Assembly: GCA_900554615.1 (NCBI GenBank)
Contig: USIB01000056.1
Coordinates: 1 to 8,155, forward strand
Direction: 5' to 3'
DNA from: an uncultured Mycoplasmatota bacterium
Lineage (GTDB): Bacteria > Bacillota_I > Bacilli_A > RF39 > UBA660
DNA length: 8,155 bases
The notes beneath the pieces are model-generated. The model worked only from the letters and a program-made list of their open reading frames with translations. It was not told where the DNA came from and did not search any database. Positions 1 through 6,582 of the stretch are shown here, one piece after another. The first letter of the stretch is position 1, and every line of letters begins with the position of its first letter. Made by a program: the position numbers and the translations under genes.

Positions 1-32
1 GACATCAAATTATTAAACTAGATGAGGAGTAA
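1..32 (+). CDS. rpsF: Small-subunit ribosomal protein bS6, C-terminal end (partial)
   Basis: Only the last nine codons and the stop are in the window. In the frame starting at base 3 they read HQIIKLDEE followed by TAA at 30-32. The partial codon before them (bases 1-2, GA) fits an Arg. An R-H-x-I-x-K ending with acidic residues is the typical end of S6, which binds S18 on the 30S platform. Its place directly before ssb and rpsR matches the conserved rpsF-ssb-rpsR operon of Firmicutes. The final Glu codons (GAGGAG, 24-29) also serve as the Shine-Dalgarno site of ssb. The identification rests on the short tail plus gene order, so it is good but not independent proof. Confidence 0.8.
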   Translation, partial: HQIIKLDEE

Positions 33-35
33 TAA

Positions 36-521
36 ATGAATAATGTTACTTTAGTTGGAAGACTAACAAAAGATCCAGAACTTAGAACTATAAGTACTGG
101 TAATACTACTTGTTCTTTTACAGTAGCAGTTTCACGTCAATTTACTAACGCAAATGGCGAAAGAGAAACAGATTTTATTAATATAGTAGCTTTTCAAAAG
201 CAAGCTGAAAATATTAAAAAATATGTAACAAAAGGTTCTTTAGTTGCTGTAGATGGTAGAATTCAAACTAGAAATTATGAAGATAAAGATGGTAAGAGAG
301 TTTATGTTACTGAGATTCTTGCTAATAATATTAGTTTTTTAGATTCTAAAGGTACTAATACTAGTAGTAATGATTTTAATAGTTTACCTGAACCTCCTAG
401 AGAAGATAGTGTAAGCTCTTCTTCTAATATGAATAATATGGAAACTGTATCTGTTGATAAAGATCCATTTGAAGCATTTGGAGATTCAATTGAAATTAGT
501 GACAATGATTTACCATTCTAA
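36..521 (+). CDS. ssb: Single-stranded DNA-binding protein SSB
   Basis: SSB coats and protects single-stranded DNA in replication, recombination and repair, and recruits partners through its C-terminal tip. The 161-residue protein has the usual layout. An OB-fold covers about residues 1-107, opening MNNVTLVGRLTKDPEL and containing the TDFINIVAF strand region. A Ser/Asn-rich disordered linker follows, and the acidic-hydrophobic tip SDNDLPF ends the protein. The intact tip suggests a fully functional housekeeping SSB rather than a phage or competence paralogue. The ATG lies 6 bases after GAGGAG (24-29), which overlaps the end of rpsF, so the two are translationally linked. rpsR follows after 14 bases. 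In Firmicutes the rpsF-ssb-rpsR operon is driven from upstream of rpsF, outside this window. Confidence 0.97.
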   Translation: MNNVTLVGRLTKDPELRTISTGNTTCSFTVAVSRQFTNANGERETDFINIVAFQKQAENIKKYVTKGSLVAVDGRIQTRNYEDKDGKRVYVTEILANNISFLDSKGTNTSSNDFNSLPEPPREDSVSSSSNMNNMETVSVDKDPFEAFGDSIEISDNDLPF

Positions 522-535
522 AAAGGAGGATAAAC

Positions 536-751
536 ATGGCTGAATTTCGTAAAAAAAGAAAAAAAATATGTCATATGTGTGCAGGAAAGTCTGTTAATTA
601 TAAAGATGTAGCAATTATATCTAAATATATTAATGATAATGGTAAGATTTTACCAAGAAGATTTACAGGTACTTGTGCTAAACATCAAAGACATGTTGCT
701 CAAGAAGTTAAAAGAGCAAGATTCATGGGATTTGTTCCATTTTGTAAATAA
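536..751 (+). CDS. rpsR: Small-subunit ribosomal protein bS18, zinc-binding Cys type
   Basis: S18 binds S6 on the platform of the 30S subunit. The 71-residue protein carries the family signatures GKILPRRFTGT (36-46) and KRARFMGFVPF near the end. Unlike the B. subtilis protein, it keeps a likely zinc site: C12-x2-C15 near the N-terminus and C47-x2-H50 in the TGTCAKHQR segment, the C+ form of S18 found in many Clostridia and others. An extra Cys (C70) sits one residue before the end. A near-perfect Shine-Dalgarno, AAGGAGG at 523-529, precedes the ATG by 6 bases, as expected for a highly made ribosomal protein. It is the last gene of the rpsF-ssb-rpsR unit and is followed by a hairpin terminator. 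Confidence 0.97.
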   Translation: MAEFRKKRKKICHMCAGKSVNYKDVAIISKYINDNGKILPRRFTGTCAKHQRHVAQEVKRARFMGFVPFCK

Positions 752-752
752 T

Positions 753-789
753 AATATAGCTAGTAATTGGCTATATTTTTTTCTTTTTT
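753..789 (+). terminator. Intrinsic terminator after rpsR
   Basis: An 8-bp inverted repeat, AATATAGC (753-760) and GCTATATT (770-777), encloses a 9-base loop. It is followed by a T-rich run to about 789, interrupted by one C. It starts just after the rpsR stop and closes the ribosomal-protein/SSB operon. The stem is mostly AT apart from two G-C pairs at the loop end, so some read-through into rplI is possible. Confidence 0.8.
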
Positions 790-790
790 A

Positions 791-819
791 ATGACATTGT
801 TATAAAAATATTGTATAAT
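791..819 (+). promoter_or_regulatory. SigA-type promoter for rplI-dnaB operon
   Basis: The -35 element ATGACA (791-796, five of six matches to TTGACA) and a perfect -10 element TATAAT (814-819) are separated by the ideal 17 bases. Transcription would start near 826, giving a leader of about 17 bases that still contains the rplI ribosome site (GAGGTGG, about 829-835). It lies immediately after the rpsR terminator, so rplI starts a new transcription unit. Confidence 0.8.
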
Positions 820-842
820 AGATAGGAAGAGGTGGGATAATT

Positions 843-1286
843 ATGAAGGTTATTTTTATTAAAGACTTAAAAAAGCAAGGTAAGAAGAATGAAATTAAAG
901 AAGTTAGTGATGGTTATGCTACTAATTATTTAATTAAGAATGGTTATGCTGTTAAATATACTAAATCTAGTGGGGATAGATTAGATAGTGAATTATTGGA
1001 TAATAAAAGGATGGAAGAGGCTAATATTAAAACTGCTAATGAGATTAAGAAGAGAATAGAAAAAGAAAACATCACTTTTGATGTTAAAGCAGGTAATGAT
1101 GGAAAGGTATTTGGTTCTATTTCTACTAAACAAATATGTGAGAAGTTAAATGCTCTTGGCTATGATGTGAATAAAAAAATGATAATTAGTGAAGATAGTT
1201 TATCTTCTTTAGGAAGTTTTTATGTGGATGTTCAATTGTATAAAGGAGTTATTGCAAAGGTTAGAATTGAACTTATTAAGAAGTAG
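843..1286 (+). CDS. rplI: Large-subunit ribosomal protein bL9
   Basis: L9 binds 23S rRNA near the base of the L1 stalk and helps maintain reading frame. The 147-residue protein has the standard form. A compact N-terminal RNA-binding domain (about 1-52, beginning MKVIFIKDLKKQGKKNEIKEV with the GYATNYLIKNGYA segment) is followed by a long charged helix (about 53-77). The C-terminal domain contains GKVFGSISTKQI. Length is normal for the family. GAGGTGG sits about 7 bases before the ATG. The gene heads its own unit from the promoter at 791-819 and is followed after 8 bases by dnaB, an arrangement conserved in many bacteria. Confidence 0.97.
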   Translation: MKVIFIKDLKKQGKKNEIKEVSDGYATNYLIKNGYAVKYTKSSGDRLDSELLDNKRMEEANIKTANEIKKRIEKENITFDVKAGNDGKVFGSISTKQICEKLNALGYDVNKKMIISEDSLSSLGSFYVDVQLYKGVIAKVRIELIKK

Positions 1287-1294
1287 GTGAGTTT

Positions 1295-2638
1295 ATGAAT
1301 AAAGAATTACCTAAAAATATTGAAGCTGAGAAATGTTTATTAGGGTCAATGTTTTGGTCTAAGGATTCACTTCAAAAGGGATGTGAAGAGGGAGACAAGG
1401 CTATATTTTATTTAGATAGTCATGGTAAAATATTTGAGGCTATTAAATCTTTATATTTAAATGATACTCCTGTTGATATTACTTCAGTTACTGCATATCT
1501 TGTTAATAATCAGAAAATTAATGAGATTGGTGGTGTTGAGTATTTAAACGAAATTGTTAATTCAGTTGCTACGGGAGCAAATATTGATTATTATATTAAT
1601 TTAGTTAGTGAAAAATATACTTTGAGAAAAATGATTGAGGTAGCTACTAATATTGTAACTAAGGCTACTGATGCTGGGGTTAATGCTGCTGATACTATTG
1701 ATGAGGCGGAAAAGGATATTCTTAATATTTCTAAGTTTAGAAAAACTAGTGAATTTAGAAAAGTACAAGATGTTCTTAGTAAAGCACAAAGTGATTTGGA
1801 GTTCTTGTCTAAAAATGGTGGTAAAATTAATGGTTTAACTACGGGATTTGGAGAACTTGATTCTTTAACTGAAGGTTTGCATCCGACGCAACTTATTATT
1901 ATAGCGGCAAGACCTGCTGTTGGTAAAACAGCATTTGCACTTAATCTTGCTTTGGCTGCTGCTAAAAGTACAAAGAAAAATATTGCTATTTTTTCACTTG
2001 AGATGCCTGCTGAACAACTTATTATGAGAATGATTAGTTCTCTTGGCCAAATTGATAATAAAAAATTGAGTACTGGTAAGTTAGAAAATGATGATTGGAA
2101 AAGATTTAATGAGGCTATTAGTATTCTTGCTGATACGAATGTTTTTTTTCATGATGCTGGTGGTGTTACTCCATCTGAAATTAAAGCAAAGTGTAGAAGA
2201 CTTGCTACTCAAGGGGAGGGCTTAGGTCTTGTTATTATCGACTATTTGCAGCTTATTGATTCTTCTGCAAGATATTCTGGCTCAAGACAACAAGAAGTTT
2301 CTGAAATATCTAGAGCACTTAAAACTATGGCTTTAGAGCTTGAAGTTCCTGTTATTGCTCTGTCTCAGTTATCTAGAAGTGTTGAAAAAAGGGAAGACAA
2401 AAAACCTGTTCTTAGTGATTTAAGAGAATCTGGATCTATTGAACAGGATGCTGATATTGTAGCGGCTCTTCATGCTCCTGATGTAGAAGTTCCTGTAGGA
2501 GATGAGGTTCCGAATCCTATTCAACTTATTATTCTTAAGCATAGAAATGGTCCTACTAAAACTATTGATTTATTGTTTAAAAAAAGAACTTCAACATTTT
2601 TATCTATAAAAAGGGATGGTGATTCTGGTGGTAAATAG
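1295..2638 (+). CDS. dnaB: Replicative DNA helicase DnaB (B. subtilis DnaC)
   Basis: This is the hexameric ring helicase that unwinds DNA ahead of the replisome using ATP. The 447-residue protein has the helical N-terminal domain (about 1-110, with the early IEAEKCLLGSMF motif), a linker helix region, and a RecA-type motor domain from about 180. Walker A is ARPAVGKT at 205-212. Walker B is VIIDYLQL with Asp316. The KHRNGP motif near the C-terminus supplies the arginine finger, and SQLSRSVE is also present. No intein or truncation is seen. The ribosome site AGGTGAG (1285-1291) overlaps the rplI stop, so the two genes are closely coupled. In B. subtilis the equivalent gene is called dnaC; dnaB is the general bacterial symbol. 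Confidence 0.97.
   Translation: MNKELPKNIEAEKCLLGSMFWSKDSLQKGCEEGDKAIFYLDSHGKIFEAIKSLYLNDTPVDITSVTAYLVNNQKINEIGGVEYLNEIVNSVATGANIDYYINLVSEKYTLRKMIEVATNIVTKATDAGVNAADTIDEAEKDILNISKFRKTSEFRKVQDVLSKAQSDLEFLSKNGGKINGLTTGFGELDSLTEGLHPTQLIIIAARPAVGKTAFALNLALAAAKSTKKNIAIFSLEMPAEQLIMRMISSLGQIDNKKLSTGKLENDDWKRFNEAISILADTNVFFHDAGGVTPSEIKAKCRRLATQGEGLGLVIIDYLQLIDSSARYSGSRQQEVSEISRALKTMALELEVPVIALSQLSRSVEKREDKKPVLSDLRESGSIEQDADIVAALHAPDVEVPVGDEVPNPIQLIILKHRNGPTKTIDLLFKKRTSTFLSIKRDGDSGGK
2618..2623 (+). promoter_or_regulatory. Ribosome binding site deciding start of M23 peptidase gene
   Basis: GGTGAT matches the 3' part of the extended Shine-Dalgarno AGGAGGTGAT. Eight bases lie between its last G and the GTG at 2628, about the same spacing as seen for dnaB and yabG here. 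The alternative ATG at 2616 has AAGGG directly touching it, too close for a usable site. This favours GTG 2628. Confidence 0.5.
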
Positions 2639-4133
2639 TAAGTGGAGTTTTGGTGTGATTATTTCTATAATTATTGTTTCAATTAGTGTACTTTTTCTAG
2701 TATTTAGTAATAATAGTTCTGATGAGCCCAATGTTATATATACTGTTTATTTGGATGGTAAAAGTATTGGTAATATTTCTTCTAAAGATAGTTTTGAAGA
2801 TTTCATTAATGTAAAAGAAGAGGAACTTAAAAAGAAATATAATACTTCTACTGTATATACTCCTAAAGGAGTTGAGATTAAAAAGAATTTTACTTATAAT
2901 ACTTCTATTAATAGTAATGAACAAATATATAATGAAATTATTACTATGAAGAAGTTTACTGTTCATGGTTATGAAATTAAAATTAATGATAAAGAGAATA
3001 AAGATGATGTTAAGACTATATATGTTTTAGAAAAAAAAATATTTGATGATGCTATTGATGATACTATTAGAGCATTTGTTGATAATGAACAATATGAAAA
3101 GTTTTTGACTGGTACACAGGAAGAAGTAAAAGATTATGGTAGTATGATTGAAAATATTGATATTGATGAAGATATTACTTATAAGGAAACTCTTATTCCT
3201 ACTGATGAAAAAATCTTTACTGATAGTGATGAACTTAGTAAATATTTACTTTATGGTACTTTGGATAAGCAAGAGACTTATATTGTAAAAGCGGATGATA
3301 GTATTGAGTCTATTGCTAATAGTCATAAACTTAATGTTCAAGAATTTTTGATTGCTAATCCTAGTTTTACTAGTGCTAATAATTTGTTATATGAGAAGCA
3401 AGAAGTTAATGTTGGACTTATTAATCCTCTTATATCTGTTGTTGTTGATATGCATAGTGTTGGTGATGAAGAGAGAAGTTTTGATACTGAATTTCAATAT
3501 GATTCTTCACAGTATATTGGTTATCAAGAGGTTGTTAAAGAGGGAGAAAATGGGTTATATAAGGTTACTAGAAAGAGTCAGTATATTAATGGTCAGTTGT
3601 CTTCTGGTACTATAACTAATTCTACAGAAATCAAACCTGCTATTAACAGGGTTATTGTAAAAGGTCAAAAGTATGCCCCACATATTGCTGATTTATCTTA
3701 TTGGGCTTGGCCTACTGACAGACCTTATACTATTACTACTTATTTTGAATATCGTTGGGGATCTTTTCATGATGCTTTAGATATATATGTTGGTTATGGG
3801 TCTTCAATATATGCTGCTAATAATGGTGTGGTTGTTAATGCTGTTGGTGGATGTTCGCCAGGTTACACTAGTTGTAATGGTGGAAGAGGTAATTATATTA
3901 TAGTTAATCATAATGCAGGCGGTTATTATACTATTTATATGCATTTAAGAGATTTTAATGTTAGTGTTGGGCAAACAGTTGCTAGAGGTCAGAAAATAGC
4001 GACAATGGGTAATACAGGTTATGTTGTTCCTGTTCCAAGTTCTTATAATCCTTATGGTGGTACGCATTTGCATTTTGGTGTTATGGTTGGTGGTCCCAAT
4101 GGAACTCCTGTTAATCCTCTAAATCTATACTGA
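2628..4133 (+). CDS. Membrane-anchored LysM-G5-M23 peptidoglycan endopeptidase
   Basis: This is a probable cell-wall hydrolase that cuts peptide cross-links of peptidoglycan outside the membrane. From the GTG start it has 501 residues. A single N-terminal membrane segment (about 9-29) lies in a signal-anchor position with no lipobox. A roughly 180-residue extracellular region with little recognisable homology follows. Next come a LysM wall-binding domain (about 216-263, starting ETYIVKADDSIESIA), a G5 domain (about 270-345) and a C-terminal LytM/M23 zinc peptidase domain. All M23 metal and catalytic residues are present: H381 and D385 in FHDALD, H439 in MHLR, and H480/H482 in HLHFG. It is therefore predicted active, with Ala in place of the usual Gly in HxGxD. 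ATG 2616 would add four residues. It overlaps dnaB and shares one base with walJ. Confidence 0.88.
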   Translation: MVNSKWSFGVIISIIIVSISVLFLVFSNNSSDEPNVIYTVYLDGKSIGNISSKDSFEDFINVKEEELKKKYNTSTVYTPKGVEIKKNFTYNTSINSNEQIYNEIITMKKFTVHGYEIKINDKENKDDVKTIYVLEKKIFDDAIDDTIRAFVDNEQYEKFLTGTQEEVKDYGSMIENIDIDEDITYKETLIPTDEKIFTDSDELSKYLLYGTLDKQETYIVKADDSIESIANSHKLNVQEFLIANPSFTSANNLLYEKQEVNVGLINPLISVVVDMHSVGDEERSFDTEFQYDSSQYIGYQEVVKEGENGLYKVTRKSQYINGQLSSGTITNSTEIKPAINRVIVKGQKYAPHIADLSYWAWPTDRPYTITTYFEYRWGSFHDALDIYVGYGSSIYAANNGVVVNAVGGCSPGYTSCNGGRGNYIIVNHNAGGYYTIYMHLRDFNVSVGQTVARGQKIATMGNTGYVVPVPSSYNPYGGTHLHFGVMVGGPNGTPVNPLNLY

Positions 4134-4888
4134 TGAAAGTTTGTGTTTTGTCTTCTGGTAGTAAAGGTAATACTACTTATATTGAATCTGATAATGCAAA
4201 AATACTTATTGATGTTGGGAATAGTGCTAAATATGTAAAGGAGAAATTAGAGGATATAGGTGCTAATCCTAGTGATATCAATGCTATATTAATTACACAT
4301 ACGCATGTTGATCATATTAAGGGATTAAGGGTTTTTGCTAAAAAATATAATATTCCTGTTTATATTACTGATATTATGTTTAAAAGTTTAGATTTTCTTG
4401 ATAATTATGTTATTTTAAGTGATGAATTTGATATCAATGATATACATATTACTGCTATTAAAACTTCTCATGATGCACCTGATTCTAGAGGATATATTGT
4501 TACTAGTGATGAAAAATCGATTGTTTATATAACTGATACTGGTTATATTAATAGGAAATATTTTGATGTTTTAAAAAATAGAAATATATATATTATGGAA
4601 TCTAATCATGATATTGAGATGTTAAACAATGGTAGTTATCCTTTCAATCTTAGACAGAGAATTCTTTCTGATAAGGGACACTTATCTAATTATGATTCTG
4701 CTAAATATTTGTCTTCTTTTATAGGAGACAATACTAAATGTATTATGTTGGCACATTTATCTGAAGATAATAATACTGAAGAACTTGCATACGAGACACT
4801 TGATAATAGATTAAAAAAAGAAAATATTCATGTTGATAAAATTATTATTGCTAAACAGAATAAAGAGACGGAGTTTATTAGTATATGA
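4133..4888 (+). CDS. walJ: WalJ/YycJ metallo-beta-lactamase-fold hydrolase
   Basis: WalJ is a cytoplasmic metal-dependent hydrolase of the MBL fold. In low-GC Gram-positives it is linked to coordinating cell-wall synthesis with division and replication; its substrate is not firmly established, though nuclease activity is suspected. The 251-residue protein opens with the typical MKVCVLSSGSKGNTTYIE. It has the metal motif HTHVDH (H56, H58, D60, H61), then the family motifs ESNHD, GHLSN (His183) and LAHLSEDNNTEE. Its ATG overlaps the TGA of the peptidase gene (TGATG), with no clear ribosome site, so translation probably restarts after the upstream gene. In B. subtilis walJ closes the walRKHI operon; none of those genes is present here. 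rlmH follows with a 4-base overlap. Confidence 0.93.
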   Translation: MKVCVLSSGSKGNTTYIESDNAKILIDVGNSAKYVKEKLEDIGANPSDINAILITHTHVDHIKGLRVFAKKYNIPVYITDIMFKSLDFLDNYVILSDEFDINDIHITAIKTSHDAPDSRGYIVTSDEKSIVYITDTGYINRKYFDVLKNRNIYIMESNHDIEMLNNGSYPFNLRQRILSDKGHLSNYDSAKYLSSFIGDNTKCIMLAHLSEDNNTEELAYETLDNRLKKENIHVDKIIIAKQNKETEFISI

Positions 4889-5319
4889 TAAAGATTATAT
4901 GTGTTGGTAAAATTAAGGAAAGTTATTTAAGAGATGCAATATCTGATTATCAAAAGAGGATAAATAAATATCATAAATTTGAAATTATTGAAGTTAATGA
5001 TTCTAATATGAAAGATGAGGCTATTAAGATACTCCATTATGTTAAAGATAATGATTATGTTGTTACTCTTGAAATTGATGGTGATATGTTATCTTCAACA
5101 GAGTTTGCTAATAAAATTGATAAATTGTTTATTACTAATTCTAATATTACTTTTATTATTGGTGGTTCTGATGGCCTTGATGATGAAGTTAAAAATAGAA
5201 GTAATTATAGATTATCTTTTTCAAGTTTTACTTTTCCTCATCAACTTTTTAGAGTTATTCTGTTAGAACAAATATATAGATGTTTTAAAATATTAAATAA
5301 TGAAACTTATCATAAATAG
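4885..5319 (+). CDS. rlmH: 23S rRNA pseudouridine-1915 N3-methyltransferase RlmH
   Basis: RlmH (formerly YbeA/YydA) is a SPOUT-class enzyme that uses S-adenosylmethionine to methylate N3 of pseudouridine 1915 in helix 69 of 23S rRNA, on the assembled 70S ribosome. The sequence begins MIKIICVGKIKESYLRDAI. It contains the SAM-binding knot glycines IGGSDG (G93, G94, G97) and the SFSSFTFPHQLFRVILLEQIYR segment, and it ends in the near-invariant YHK. At 144 residues it is about 15 shorter than the usual 155-160. The difference seems to be a shorter linker around residues 38-50; the catalytic core is complete. ATGA overlaps the walJ stop, with GGAG (4870-4873) upstream. The walJ-rlmH pairing is common in Firmicutes. 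Confidence 0.95.
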   Translation: MIKIICVGKIKESYLRDAISDYQKRINKYHKFEIIEVNDSNMKDEAIKILHYVKDNDYVVTLEIDGDMLSSTEFANKIDKLFITNSNITFIIGGSDGLDDEVKNRSNYRLSFSSFTFPHQLFRVILLEQIYRCFKILNNETYHK

Positions 5320-5345
5320 AATCATTGTTATTGATTCTATTTTTG
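5314..5345 (+). terminator. Intrinsic terminator overlapping the rlmH stop codon
   Basis: An inverted repeat pairs 5314-5324 with 5332-5342 (core AATAGAATCA and TGATTCTATT) around a 7-base loop, giving up to 11 base pairs. It is followed by a short T run (5340-5344). The left arm contains the rlmH TAG (5317-5319). It closes the rplI-to-rlmH operon. The T run is short, so termination may be partial. Confidence 0.75.
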
Positions 5346-5359
5346 TTATGTGATAAAAT
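5331..5359 (+). promoter_or_regulatory. Candidate promoter for the zinc-ribbon gene and rsmA
   Basis: A -35-like TTGATT (5331-5336) and a -10-like TAAAAT (5354-5359) are 17 bases apart. The -10 is preceded by TGA, giving an extended TGn -10 element. The -35 falls in the right arm of the rlmH terminator. The start would be near 5366, giving a leader of about 15 bases beginning almost at the ribosome site TAGGAGGA (5367-5374). Confidence 0.55.
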
Positions 5360-5380
5360 TAGAGAGTAGGAGGAATTTTT

Positions 5381-5770
5381 ATGTATTGTTCTAATTGTGG
5401 AAATAAAGTTGATGATAATGCCTATGTTTGTGTTAATTGTGGTGTTATTTTGAAAAAAAGAACTAATAATATTAGGAATATTAAAGTAAAAAATAATAAT
5501 GTTATTGGTGTGTTTAGTTTGATTTTTGGTATAATATCGGTTATTTCTTCTTTTTCACTTTTCTTTTATGATATTAGTGAGGTTGGTATGTATACTAAAG
5601 CACTAGAGAGAATTATGTATGGTCTTGGTTTTGCTAGTATCTCTATTCTCTTTACAATTATTTCTCTTGTTTTTGCTCTAATTAAAAAGGATAATAAAGT
5701 AGGAGTTATACTTACAATTATTTCGGCATTTCTTATTTTGTCTGAGATTTTTGTTATTGTTGTTTATTAA
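5381..5770 (+). CDS. Zinc-ribbon protein with three membrane helices, function unknown
   Basis: I do not recognise a specific family function. The 129-residue protein starts with a zinc ribbon made of two CxxC knuckles, C3/C6 and C17/C20 (MYCSNCGNKV and YVCVNCG). A short basic, Asn/Lys-rich stretch (24-40) follows, then three hydrophobic segments at about 41-63, 79-101 and 107-128. The ribbon would face the cytoplasm if the positive-inside rule holds. Such zinc-ribbon membrane proteins are common in gut Firmicutes and usually uncharacterised. It has a strong ribosome site (TAGGAGGA) and is the first gene of a unit, with rsmA 3 bases after its stop. Base composition matches the neighbours, giving no sign of recent transfer. 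The context does not point to a ribosomal role. Confidence 0.8.
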   Translation: MYCSNCGNKVDDNAYVCVNCGVILKKRTNNIRNIKVKNNNVIGVFSLIFGIISVISSFSLFFYDISEVGMYTKALERIMYGLGFASISILFTIISLVFALIKKDNKVGVILTIISAFLILSEIFVIVVY

Positions 5771-5773
5771 TAT

Positions 5774-6571
5774 ATGTTAGAATTTGATTATAAAAAAAGT
5801 TTAGGGCAAAACTTTTTAATTGATGAAAATATTGTAGATGGTATTGCTAATTCTATTGATTTAAAAGAGAATAATATGGTTATTGAGATAGGACCAGGGA
5901 GTGGCAATCTTACTAAGAAATTACTTGTTAAAGCAGATTTTGTATTACTTTATGAGGTTGATACTAGATTGAAAGGAATATTGAAAAAGGAACTTTTTGG
6001 TTATAGTAATTATGATATTATATGGGATGATTTTTTATCTCGTGATGTTGCTAATGATATTGATAGTTATGATTATAAAAATGTTTATGTTATTGCTAAT
6101 TTACCTTATTATATTACTACACCAATTATTAGTAAATTCATTTTGGAAATGATTTCTGTTAAGGAGATTGTTATTATGGTTCAAAAGGAAGTTGCTGATA
6201 GACTTTGTGCTTCTGTTGGAACTAGAGATTATGGACAAATGACAGTATTTCTTAATTACTATTTTGATACATCTAAAATTATTGATGTTGGAAGAAAGTG
6301 TTTTTATCCTACTCCTAATGTTGATTCTGCTGTTATTAAGATGAAAAGAAAGGATATACTTGAAGAGGTTACGTCTTTTAGACATTTTGAAAAACTTGTT
6401 AAAGATGCTTTTCAATTTAAAAGAAAAACTATTAAAAATAATTTGATTAAGAAATATGATATTGATGTTATATCTAAAGTACTTGAAAAAAATGGGTTTG
6501 ATCTTAGTACACGAAGTGAGAATATACCTTATTATGTATTTGCTCAGATGTCTAATGAGTTATTAAAGTAA
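5774..6571 (+). CDS. rsmA: 16S rRNA A1518/A1519 N6-dimethyltransferase RsmA (KsgA)
   Basis: RsmA dimethylates two adjacent adenines in the 3' terminal helix-45 loop of 16S rRNA, a late step and checkpoint in 30S assembly. Its loss gives kasugamycin resistance. The 265-residue protein has the KSLGQNFLID entry motif (8-17), the SAM-binding IEIGPGSGNLT (G40, G42, G44), the acidic YEVD (E61), and the catalytic NLPYY (109-113). The C-terminal substrate domain contains PTPNVDSAVIKM and FKRKT. The N-terminus is about 20 residues shorter than in B. subtilis but includes every catalytic motif. Its ATG lies 3 bases after the upstream stop with no visible ribosome site, so it probably depends on translation of the zinc-ribbon gene. 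The following yabG agrees with the ksgA-yabG-veg order of B. subtilis. Confidence 0.96.
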   Translation: MLEFDYKKSLGQNFLIDENIVDGIANSIDLKENNMVIEIGPGSGNLTKKLLVKADFVLLYEVDTRLKGILKKELFGYSNYDIIWDDFLSRDVANDIDSYDYKNVYVIANLPYYITTPIISKFILEMISVKEIVIMVQKEVADRLCASVGTRDYGQMTVFLNYYFDTSKIIDVGRKCFYPTPNVDSAVIKMKRKDILEEVTSFRHFEKLVKDAFQFKRKTIKNNLIKKYDIDVISKVLEKNGFDLSTRSENIPYYVFAQMSNELLK

Positions 6572-6581
6572 CTCTTTTTTT
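6557..6581 (+). terminator. Intrinsic terminator at the end of rsmA
   Basis: GAGTTA (6557-6562) and TAACTC (6569-6574) form a 6-bp perfect stem with a 6-base loop, directly followed by seven T residues (6575-6581). The rsmA stop codon is in the right arm. The stem is short but sits immediately against the T run, the classic layout. It separates rsmA from yabG. Confidence 0.65.
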
Positions 6582-6582
6582 G

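Noticed and set aside
302..505. Open frames on the minus strand inside ssb, dnaB, the M23 gene and rsmA, and extra plus-strand frames inside the M23 gene and rlmH.
   Set aside because: They are low-complexity, rich in Leu/Ile/Asn/Ser from AT-rich codons, have no ribosome sites, and lie wholly within well-identified genes.
2628..4133. The M23 protein as SpoIIQ, the forespore channel protein.
   Set aside because: SpoIIQ is about half the length and lacks LysM and G5 domains. Here all catalytic residues are present and the neighbours are dnaB and walJ.
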